A stretch of 50,856 nt of DNA from an uncultured Gemmatimonadota bacterium (GTDB lineage Bacteria > Gemmatimonadota > Gemmatimonadetes > Gemmatimonadales > GWC2-71-9): positions 1-50,856 of the forward strand of contig CALGOK010000061.1 of NCBI GenBank assembly GCA_937961295.1, given 5' to 3'. Below, piece by piece: positions 44,871-50,856 of the stretch. The notes below the pieces were generated by a model. It was not told the origin of the DNA, searched no databases, and was given only the letters and a program-made list of their open reading frames with translations. Both the position numbers and the translations under genes were made by a program. Numbering within the stretch: position 1 is the first letter of the stretch; every line of letters starts with the position of its first letter.

Positions 44871-45479
44871 GTGCGCCGGGTCGCGTTCCTCCTCGCCGTC
44901 GTCCTCGCCGGCGCCGTGTCCACGGCGTCGGGGCAGGCCGACGCGCGCATGGAGGTCGCCATCGATGCCGCGAGCCGCGACCCGCGGCCCCGGATCCGCA
45001 ACCTGATGAACGAGGAGCGGTGGCGCGAGGCGATCGACGACGCGTTTCGCATCTCGCTCAACTGGCGCGTCGATCTCTACCGCACCCGGGCGTTCTGGGT
45101 GCCGGCCCGCGAGTCCCGCTTCGAAGTCACCATCGTGGTCTGGCGCGAGCCGCTGCTGGGCCAGTACTACATGACTTACCTGATCCCCGGACGGCCGCCC
45201 GTGGAGCGGGTCTACACCTCCTTCAACGAGTTTGCGTTCCAGCTCGAGCAGCCGCTCCCGATCCAGGGGATGCGCCCGGTGACCGAGGGCGTGTACTACT
45301 ACGCCGCCGCGCTCGAGGTGACCGCCCTCGACGACCAGCAGTTCGCCGAGATGCAGCGGTTCATCGGCGAGAACGGCCGCGCGGGCGGAGGCGATGCGAT
45401 CTCCAACTGGCTGCTGCGGCTGGTGGGCGTGCCGTCGCAGACCTTCACCGAGCGGAGCGCGCGGTTCCGGGTGCCGTAG
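44871..45479 (+). CDS. Secreted DUF4390-like protein
   Basis: This 202-residue protein starts at a GTG eight bases after the barrel gene stop. It has a signal peptide (RRVAFLLAVVLAGAVSTASG) and a periplasmic domain with EAIDDAFRISLNWRVDLYRTRAFW, YYMTYLIPGRPP and AALEVTALDDQQFAEMQRFI. DUF4390 proteins commonly neighbour ntrY/ntrX genes in Proteobacteria, which supports the assignment. A role as a periplasmic partner of the NtrY-like sensor is inferred. A terminator follows. Confidence 0.7.
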   Translation: MRRVAFLLAVVLAGAVSTASGQADARMEVAIDAASRDPRPRIRNLMNEERWREAIDDAFRISLNWRVDLYRTRAFWVPARESRFEVTIVVWREPLLGQYYMTYLIPGRPPVERVYTSFNEFAFQLEQPLPIQGMRPVTEGVYYYAAALEVTALDDQQFAEMQRFIGENGRAGGGDAISNWLLRLVGVPSQTFTERSARFRVP

Positions 45480-45494
45480 GGGGCGACAACGCGA

Positions 45495-45536
45495 GGGGCG
45501 AAGGGCGAAGGGCGAGGGGCGAGGGGCGAGGGGCGA
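45495..45536. repeat. Six tandem heptamers (RGGGCGA)
   Basis: Units read GGGGCGA, AGGGCGA, AGGGCGA, GGGGCGA, GGGGCGA and GGGGCGA. A shorter complementary run occurs at about 45587-45607 on the other side of the hairpin. Confidence 0.85.
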
Positions 45537-45542
45537 AATCGG

Positions 45543-45571
45543 AGGCCGGCATCACGGCGCGATGCCGGCCT
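45543..45571. terminator. Rho-independent terminator between converging genes
   Basis: AGGCCGGCATC and GATGCCGGCCT are eleven-base arms with a seven-base loop, followed on the plus strand by TCTCATTTT. It ends the NtrYX operon and may also act on the minus strand for the HNH gene. Confidence 0.75.
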
Positions 45572-45620
45572 TCTCATTTTCGTTCAGCCCTTCGCCCCTC
45601 GCCCTTCGCGTTGTCGCTGC

Positions 45621-46172
45621 CTACCTCGGCTTGAGCGCCGCCAGCGCGTCCTCCCCGTAGAACAGCTTGATGTACTTCTGCTGCGGCGGGGTGAGCCGAC
45701 GGATCGCCCACGACAGGTGCACGAAATGCGGCTCGGTCGGCACCGTGTGCGGGTGCATGCCGCACTCGTCGGGGAGGTGGTTCCCCTTGCGCGTGTTGCA
45801 GCTCGAGCACGCGGTCACCACGTTGCGCCACTCATTCGTCCCGCCCCGCGACTGCGGCACCACGTGATCGCGGGTCAGGCACTCGCGGTTGCGGAGCATC
45901 GACTGGGGACGCGAGCAGTACTGGCAGGTGTAGCCGTCGCGGGCGAAGAGGAAGGTGTTGGTGACCTGGCGACGGAAGCGGCGGGGGACGTGCACGAAGC
46001 GGACGAGCCGGATGATCGCGGGACGCGGCACCCGGAGCCTGGCACTTCGTATCGGTTCGTGACCGTCGGCCTCGACGATTTCCGCCTTCCCCTCGATGAC
46101 GAGCCGCAAGGCGCGCCGCGTGGGGACCATCGTGAGCGGTTCGAACGAGGCATTGAGGGCCAGACAGCGCAC
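45621..46172 (-). CDS. HNH endonuclease family protein
   Basis: This 183-residue protein has an HNH fold. Zinc-ligand pairs are CQYC (83-86) and CSSC (122-125). The catalytic segment is LTRDHVVPQSRGG, and NVVTACSSCNTRKGN follows. The N-terminal ~75 residues (VEADGHEPIRSARLRVPRP) are conserved in this bacterial HNH subgroup. The GTG at 46172 has GGAG six bases upstream. Such stand-alone HNH proteins are widespread; their biological role is mostly unknown. It converges on the DUF4390-like gene. Confidence 0.9.
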   Translation of the reverse strand: MRCLALNASFEPLTMVPTRRALRLVIEGKAEIVEADGHEPIRSARLRVPRPAIIRLVRFVHVPRRFRRQVTNTFLFARDGYTCQYCSRPQSMLRNRECLTRDHVVPQSRGGTNEWRNVVTACSSCNTRKGNHLPDECGMHPHTVPTEPHFVHLSWAIRRLTPPQQKYIKLFYGEDALAALKPR

Positions 46173-46197
46173 CCGGATCTCCCGTGGGGGTTGTGTA

Positions 46198-46226
46198 CGG
46201 ATAGCCAGTCAGCGCGCGGGATTCAA
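46198..46226 (-). promoter_or_regulatory. Sigma70-like promoter for the HNH gene
   Basis: On the minus strand, TTGAAT and TATCCG are separated by 17 bases and lie about 26 bases before the GTG start. The -10 is a three-of-six match. Confidence 0.45.
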
Positions 46227-46280
46227 GGGGTTCACCCGGTCGTGACCGCGCGGTTTCGGGTCCGGCGGGATGGCCACGGC

Positions 46281-46390
46281 GACATCGGGTCGCGGACTCG
46301 GGGGTGCTTCGCTCCTGGCCGGCCGTGCGTTCGGGTGCCTCTCGTCGAGCGCCAGGGGCCGAAGCATCCGCTTCGCACCCCCGAGTCCGC
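46281..46390 (+). repeat. Structured repeat element, copy A
   Basis: It begins GACATCGG and has perfect 16-base terminal arms (46292-46307 and 46375-46390) enclosing a 67-base loop. The loop matches the reverse complement of copy B's loop at about 54 of 67 positions by eye, including the shared CGCTCCTGGCCGGCCGTGC. No open frame explains it. Confidence 0.75.
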
Positions 46391-46404
46391 GCACCGAATG
46401 CCTC

Positions 46405-46539
46405 GCGACGGCCCCCGAGGGCATGGAGCGCATGCTCCGGCCGCTGGGGCTCGACGGGAACCCGACGAATGCACGGCCGGCCAGGAGCGGAATGCCCTCG
46501 GGGGCCGTCGCCGACGTGCCGAGGCCGCGCGCCGATGTC
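46405..46539 (-). repeat. Structured repeat element, copy B (inverted)
   Basis: Read on the minus strand it begins GACATCGG and has perfect 20-base arms (46405-46424 and 46492-46511) around a 67-base loop like that of copy A. The arm sequence differs from copy A, yet each copy pairs with itself. Its outer end overlaps the amidohydrolase stop codon at 46538-46540. Confidence 0.75.
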
Positions 46540-47758
46540 AGCCGTGCACGCGCCGACCCGCGAGCCACGTGCCGACCACGCCATCGGGCGATGAGGCGAG
46601 CACCGCCTCGATCGGGTCGTCAGTCTCCCCGACCGACACCGCCGCAAAGTCGGCCAGCTTGCCGACCTCGAGCGAGCCACACTCGCCGTCACGCTCGATC
46701 GCCTCGGCACCGCCGAGCGTCAGCAATCGCAGCACCGTCGGTGCGTCCCACCCCGCCAGCCGGCGCGCCTCGCGCGCCTCGGCCAGCAGGTCGGGCGGTG
46801 CGACGCTGATCTCGCTGTCGGTGCCGAGCCCCATGCGCAGCCCGCGCTCGAGATAGCGGGCCGCGGGGGCGTCGGCCTGGTGGTGGAAGCGGTTCGAACG
46901 CGGGCAGTGGCTCACCGCGCACCCGTGCCGGGCCATCAGCTCGGTGTCGGCCTCGCTCACGTGGATGGCGTGAATGCAGAGCGTGCGCGACGACAGGACG
47001 CCGTGCCGGTCCATGAACGCCATCGGCGTGATCGGCACGTCACTGGGGCGCGGGACGCCACGACGGCGGAAGTCGTCGGCGAACACTCCCGTGAAGTCGT
47101 CGAGCAGCGCGCTCTCGCCGGGAGGCTCGGCCACGTGCACCGCAGTCGGCACCCCGTGGGCGCGTCCCAGCTCGCATGCGGCGCGATAGAGCGGTCCGCT
47201 GACGGTGTAGGGCGCGTGCGGCGAGACGCCGAGCCGGGCGCGACCGGTGGCGTGGCCGGCAAGCCGGTCCAGCTGGGCGCTGAATCCGCGCATCGCGGCG
47301 TCGCACTCGTCGGGATGCGCCCCGAACACCTCGTGATGGTAGGTGCCGCTGGCACCCAGGTGATCGAGCGCCTCGAGCACCGCCCCGGTGCTGCCCGTAT
47401 CCGCGACCGTGGTGACCCCGCTCCGCCACGTCCGGCGGATCCCCTCGCACGCGGCGTCGAAGAATGCCTCGTCACTCCGGGCCGCCTTGACGGCGATCAC
47501 CCTGAGGATCCACTCCAGGAAGGTGTCGGCCTCGACCATCCCGGCGAACCCGGTCAGCTCGAGGTGGGTGTGGGTGTTGACGAGGCCGGGAAGAAGCACG
47601 CTGTTGCGGAGATCGATGCGGACGGCGTCGGGAGGAACCGGCACCCGATCGCCGGGGCCGATCGCGGCGATCCGGCCGCGGTCGTCCACCAGTACCGCAC
47701 CGTCACGGATCGGGTCCCCCGCGATCGGCAGCAGCCAACTGGCGGAGAACCGCTGCAT
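46538..47758 (-). CDS. Amidohydrolase of the ATZ/TRZ deaminase family
   Basis: This 406-residue cytosolic metalloenzyme probably deaminates a purine-like nucleoside (SAH/MTA or aminofutalosine type). Metal-site motifs are NTHTHLELTG (HxH), SPHAPYTVS, HVAEPPGES, CIHAIHV and GTDSEIS (Asp). A composite beta domain is formed by both ends (AVLVDDRGRIAAIGPG, GKLADFAAVSV). The ATG at 47758 shares one base with the penicillin-binding protein stop (TGATG). In-frame sequence upstream belongs to that gene's shadow frame. If other menaquinone genes exist nearby, a futalosine-pathway role would be favoured; none are in view. Confidence 0.88.
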   Translation of the reverse strand: MQRFSASWLLPIAGDPIRDGAVLVDDRGRIAAIGPGDRVPVPPDAVRIDLRNSVLLPGLVNTHTHLELTGFAGMVEADTFLEWILRVIAVKAARSDEAFFDAACEGIRRTWRSGVTTVADTGSTGAVLEALDHLGASGTYHHEVFGAHPDECDAAMRGFSAQLDRLAGHATGRARLGVSPHAPYTVSGPLYRAACELGRAHGVPTAVHVAEPPGESALLDDFTGVFADDFRRRGVPRPSDVPITPMAFMDRHGVLSSRTLCIHAIHVSEADTELMARHGCAVSHCPRSNRFHHQADAPAARYLERGLRMGLGTDSEISVAPPDLLAEAREARRLAGWDAPTVLRLLTLGGAEAIERDGECGSLEVGKLADFAAVSVGETDDPIEAVLASSPDGVVGTWLAGRRVHG

Positions 47759-49902
47759 CAATCGGTGTCCCCTGGTCGGTACGGCGAGTGGATCGGGCAG
47801 AACTCGCGCGGTTCGCCCCCCGGCGGGTAGTAGCGGATCTCCACCATGTCGCGCGGGCAGAACGGGGTGGCGCGGAACCCGGTCGACTTGTCGATCTCCA
47901 CCGGGCGCAGCATGTCGGCGGGTTCGGCCCAGCCGCCCGGGGTCCGGCGCCGCTGGTAGATCTCCTTCATGAACTGCGTCCACGCCGGCGCCGCGAGGCG
48001 ACCGCCCTGGGCGTTCCCCATGATCCGGGTGTTGACGTCGAAGCCCATCCAGACGCCGGCCACCAGGTCGTTGGTGAACCCGATGTACCAGACGTCGTAA
48101 TAGTCGTTGGTGGTGCCGGTCTTGCCGCCGGACGGGACCTGGAACCCCTGCGCCCACACCGCGCTGTTCGCCGTGCCGTGCCGCACGACGCCCTGCAGGG
48201 CGTCGGTGAGCAGCCACGCCACCGGCTCCTCGAGGACCCGCCGGCGCACCGGCCTCGGTTCCCAGACGATCCGGCCGGTGCGGTCCTCGACCCGCAGGAT
48301 GGCATTCGGCTCGGCGCGCACCCCGAGGCTCGCGAACGCGGTGTACGCGGCGATCATCTCGATCGGGTGCACGCCGAGGGAGCCGAGCGACAGCGACGGC
48401 ACCATGGGGATCCGGGTGCTGATCCCGAACTTGCGTGCCTCGTCGATGATCTCGGGCAGGCCGGTGCGGAGCGCGGTCTTCACCGCGACCGTGTTGACCG
48501 ACTTCCAGAGCGCCTGACGCAGCGTCATCGGCTGGTTGGTGAACCGGCCGTCGTAGTTCTGCGGCTCCCAGTTGGGCTGGTCGGGGATCTCCAAGGAGAT
48601 CGGCTCGTCGACCTCGATGGACTCGAGCGGGATCCCGTGCTCCAGCGCCGCGGCATAGACGATCGGCTTGAACGTGGAGCCGGGCTGCCGCTCCGCCTGC
48701 ACGGCACGGTTGAACTTGGAATCGTCGAAGTCGCGCCCCCCGACCATCGCGAGGATGTTGCCGGTGCGCGCCTCGATCACCACCGCGGCGCCCTGCAGGT
48801 ACGGCGTGGTGCTGCGCTCGCCGTCGCTGTCGCCGCGCTGCTCGAGGTAGTCGCGATAGCTCTGGTGGCGGTACCCCGGCTCGTTCTCGATCCGCTCGAG
48901 CTGCGCCGCCATGGCGCGCTCCACCGCGCCCTGGGCGTCGAGGTCGAGGGTGGTGTGGATCCGGTACCCCTCGGTGTAGAGGGCGCTGCCGAACCGCGCC
49001 TCGAGGACCTGGCGGACATACTCGACGAAGTACTCCCCGACCCCGGCGAAATCGGACCGCGACGAGAGCGCCAGCGGGTACGCCTTCCAGGTCTCGGCCT
49101 CCTCGCGAGTCAGCGCGGCGTGCTGGTGCATCAGTTCCAGCACCAGGTTGCGCCGTCGCACGGCCGCCTCGGGGTTGCGCCGGGGGTTGTACCGCGACGG
49201 TGCCTGCGGCAGTCCGGCCAGCATCGCCGCCTCCGCCGCGTTGATCTCGCTGGCGCGCTTGCCGAAGTAGCGCTGGGCCGCCGACTCGACGCCGTAGGCG
49301 CCGTTGCCAAGCGCGATCTGGTTGAGGTACAGCTCGAGGATGCGGTCCTTGCTGTAGGCGTCCTCGATCTGCCTGGCCACCTTCGCCTCGCGCACCTTGC
49401 GCGCGATCCCCGCCAGCCCGCTGCGCTGGCGCCGATCGATGTCCTCGGGGAAGAGGTTGCCCGCGAGCTGCATGGTGATCGTCGACGCGCCGCGCGGAAT
49501 CCCGCCCGTCAGGCGGTCCTTCACCGCCGCGAGCACGCCGAGCCAGTCGACGCCGCCATGGTCGTAGAACCGCTTGTCCTCGACGGCCAGGAACGCCGCC
49601 GGCAGCGCCGGCGACATCGAATCGAGGGTGATGACGGTGCGGCGCTCGCGGTAGAAGTCGGTGATCAGCCGGCCGTCGGCCGCGTACACCTTCGAGGCCT
49701 GCCAGGGGTCGTACGATTCCAGGGTCGCGATCGAGGGACACGCCTCGTTGGCGCAGGCACGCCACCAGGCACCGGCCGCCGCGACGACACCGAACACCAC
49801 CAGCGACGCGGCGGCCACCAGGGCCCGCAATGCCAGTCGGCGCGACACCCGGATCCGCGGAAGGTGCGGCGCCCAGGTGCGCCGCCGCGAGGACTTCGCC
49901 AT
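47758..49902 (-). CDS. Class A penicillin-binding protein (PBP1A-like)
   Basis: This 714-residue bifunctional enzyme polymerises and cross-links peptidoglycan outside the inner membrane. A basic N-terminus and one membrane helix (about 24-47) precede the GT51 domain with AVEDKRFYDHGG, ITMQLAGNLF and RILELYLNQIALGNGAYGVESAAQRYFGK. The transpeptidase domain has GSTFKP (SxxK), KSVNT (SxN) and GGKTGTT (KTG). The C-terminal ~50 residues carry FCPRDMVEIRYYPPGGEPREFCPIH, with two cysteines. It is divergent from tyrS with 67 bases between starts and overlaps the amidohydrolase. Confidence 0.96.
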   Translation of the reverse strand: MAKSSRRRTWAPHLPRIRVSRRLALRALVAAASLVVFGVVAAAGAWWRACANEACPSIATLESYDPWQASKVYAADGRLITDFYRERRTVITLDSMSPALPAAFLAVEDKRFYDHGGVDWLGVLAAVKDRLTGGIPRGASTITMQLAGNLFPEDIDRRQRSGLAGIARKVREAKVARQIEDAYSKDRILELYLNQIALGNGAYGVESAAQRYFGKRASEINAAEAAMLAGLPQAPSRYNPRRNPEAAVRRRNLVLELMHQHAALTREEAETWKAYPLALSSRSDFAGVGEYFVEYVRQVLEARFGSALYTEGYRIHTTLDLDAQGAVERAMAAQLERIENEPGYRHQSYRDYLEQRGDSDGERSTTPYLQGAAVVIEARTGNILAMVGGRDFDDSKFNRAVQAERQPGSTFKPIVYAAALEHGIPLESIEVDEPISLEIPDQPNWEPQNYDGRFTNQPMTLRQALWKSVNTVAVKTALRTGLPEIIDEARKFGISTRIPMVPSLSLGSLGVHPIEMIAAYTAFASLGVRAEPNAILRVEDRTGRIVWEPRPVRRRVLEEPVAWLLTDALQGVVRHGTANSAVWAQGFQVPSGGKTGTTNDYYDVWYIGFTNDLVAGVWMGFDVNTRIMGNAQGGRLAAPAWTQFMKEIYQRRRTPGGWAEPADMLRPVEIDKSTGFRATPFCPRDMVEIRYYPPGGEPREFCPIHSPYRPGDTD

Positions 49903-49931
49903 GACCGGAAACTACCCGGACCCCGACCGCC

Positions 49932-49961
49932 TTGCATGGCCCGGCGCCGGGGCGGCATCTT
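49932..49961 (+). promoter_or_regulatory. Possible tyrS promoter
   Basis: TTGCAT and CATCTT are 18 bases apart, and the -10-like box ends eight bases before the ATG, suggesting a very short or absent leader. The match is weak. Confidence 0.3.
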
Positions 49962-49969
49962 GCCGCCCC

Positions 49970-50856
49970 ATGGCCCACTTGCTCGAGACCCTCGCCGCGC
50001 GCGGCATGGTGCACGACGCCACCCCGGCGCTGGACGCCCGCCTCGCCCAGGGGCCGATCACGGCGTACGTCGGCTTTGACCCGACCGCCGACTCGCTCCA
50101 TGTCGGCAACCTGGTGCCCGTGATGGCCCTCGCGTGGCTCCAGCGGCTCGGCGGCCGTCCCCTCGTGCTGGTGGGCGGCGGCACCGGGATGGTGGGTGAC
50201 CCCTCCGGCAAGCGCGAGGAGCGCCCGATGCTCGGCGCCGACGTCGTGGCGCGCAACGCCGCGGCGATCCGTGGTCAGCTGTCGCGGTTCTTCACCTTCG
50301 GCGACGGCGCGACCGATGCGCGCATGCTCGACAACGCCGAATGGCTCGCCGGCCTGGGCCTGCTCGAGTTCCTCCGCGAGGCCGGGAAGCATTTCACCGT
50401 GAGCTACATGCTCCAGAAGGAGACGGTGAAGACGCGGCTCGACAGCGGGATCTCGTTCACCGAGTTCACGTACATGCTGGTGCAGGCCTATGACTTTGCC
50501 CACCTGGCGACCCACCACGGCTGCGAGCTGCAGATGGGCGGCAGCGACCAGTGGGGAAACATCACGGCCGGGATCGAGCTCGGCGCTCGGCGCGACAACC
50601 GCAAGCTCCACGCGCTGGTGCTCCCGCTGCTGACCACCGCGGCCGGCACCAAGTTCGGCAAGAGCGAGGGCGGCAACGTCTGGCTCGACGCGGCGAGGAC
50701 CTCGCCGTACCAGTTCCACCAGTTCTGGCTCCGCAGCGACGATGCCGATGTCGAGCGCCTGCTCCGGTTCTTCACGTTCCTCGACCTCGACGAGATCGCC
50801 GCGGCGATGCAGGAGCATCGCGCCGATCCGTCGCGACGCGCGGCACAGCGCCGGCT
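49970..50856 (+). CDS. tyrS: Tyrosyl-tRNA synthetase, partial
   Basis: The gene runs off the right edge; 295 codons are visible. It charges tRNA-Tyr with tyrosine. The class I HIGH-type motif is DSLHVGNLVP, the tyrosine pocket includes QAYDF and QMGGSDQWGN, and the KMSKS-like loop reads KFGKSEGGNVWL. The ATG at 49970 fits the family N-terminus. The C-terminal S4-like domain is outside the window. Confidence 0.97.
   Translation, partial: MAHLLETLAARGMVHDATPALDARLAQGPITAYVGFDPTADSLHVGNLVPVMALAWLQRLGGRPLVLVGGGTGMVGDPSGKREERPMLGADVVARNAAAIRGQLSRFFTFGDGATDARMLDNAEWLAGLGLLEFLREAGKHFTVSYMLQKETVKTRLDSGISFTEFTYMLVQAYDFAHLATHHGCELQMGGSDQWGNITAGIELGARRDNRKLHALVLPLLTTAAGTKFGKSEGGNVWLDAARTSPYQFHQFWLRSDDADVERLLRFFTFLDLDEIAAAMQEHRADPSRRAAQRR

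Larger units (their letters stand above)
45483..45617. repeat. Long inverted repeat flanking a terminator, with heptamer array
   Basis: The outer arms (45483-45513 and 45587-45617) share GCGACAACGCG at the ends, followed by complementary runs of GGGCGAA/GGGGCGA heptamers. The inner part holds a terminator hairpin. The whole could fold as a cruciform between two converging genes. Confidence 0.7.
46173..46537. other. Non-coding region with HNH promoter and paired inverted elements
   Basis: No real gene is seen in these 365 bases. Short frames here are by-products of the repeat elements. It contains a sigma70-like promoter for the HNH gene and the two inverted structured elements described separately. 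Confidence 0.7.

Noticed and set aside
45495..45536. CRISPR-like array
   Set aside because: The units are seven bases with no spacers; it is a simple tandem repeat.
46209..46594. Short open frames on both strands between the HNH and amidohydrolase genes
   Set aside because: They arise from the two inverted repeat elements and have no ribosome sites or domains.
47759..50818. Upstream extension of the amidohydrolase frame to about 1426 codons
   Set aside because: The extension is a shadow of the penicillin-binding protein and antisense to tyrS. The amidohydrolase start at 47758 is supported by the TGATG overlap and the domain boundary.

Overview
The window is a G+C-rich bacterial chromosome segment, dense with genes and with many ATGA-type gene overlaps. 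It has no rRNA or tRNA gene that I can see and no phage or insertion-sequence genes. The combination of an exosortase/PEP-CTERM exopolysaccharide locus, NtrC-type regulators, TonB-receptor-like outer-membrane proteins and the codon style fits a member of the Gemmatimonadota best. That placement is inference from gene style, not from a marker gene.

Positions 1-27800 hold an exopolysaccharide (EPS) and protein-sorting locus. It begins with a truncated NYN-LOTUS protein, a glycosyltransferase, an AlgD-like GDP-mannose 6-dehydrogenase and a WecB-type epimerase. Next come a soluble histidine kinase and a sigma54-activating response regulator (4687-7245). The assembly machinery follows: a Wzc-like co-polymerase/tyrosine kinase (7554), a Wza-like export protein (11299), the initiating sugar transferase, exosortase and EpsI, two GT4 enzymes, a conserved uncharacterised protein, a Wzy-like polymerase/ligase and a heparinase-like enzyme. 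A second operon (22457-26721) carries a phosphodiesterase-fold protein, a Wzx flippase and another glycosyltransferase. The block ends with a PEP-CTERM protein (26920-27732), the only visible exosortase substrate. Candidate -24/-12 (sigma54) elements lie about 50-54 bases upstream of the start codons at 7554, 11299, 22457 and 26920. Three of them are preceded by the same palindrome, GTGG-N8-CCAC. I read this as a sigma54 regulon for EPS and PEP-CTERM synthesis, probably driven by the regulator at 5740-7245.

Positions 27820-37000 hold a large secreted subtilisin with six repeated beta modules, two more glycosyltransferases, a membrane-anchored endonuclease/exonuclease/phosphatase-fold protein, a small lipoprotein and a VanZ-like membrane protein. 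Positions 36425-40392 encode a lipoprotein and a large TonB-receptor-like outer-membrane protein. Positions 40572-45479 are a compact operon of an NtrY-like kinase, an NtrX-like regulator, an outer-membrane barrel and a DUF4390-like secreted protein.

Positions 45480-50856 hold housekeeping genes (HNH nuclease, amidohydrolase, class A penicillin-binding protein, tyrosyl-tRNA synthetase). They are separated by two unusual non-coding structures: a heptamer/inverted-repeat terminator at 45483-45617, and a pair of inverted, structured repeat elements at 46281-46539. The best candidates for undescribed biology are the shared GTGG-N8-CCAC/sigma54 promoter architecture, the paired structured repeats, and the EPS-locus genes of unknown function (17228-18271, 22457-23887, 10051-10860, 14432-14944).
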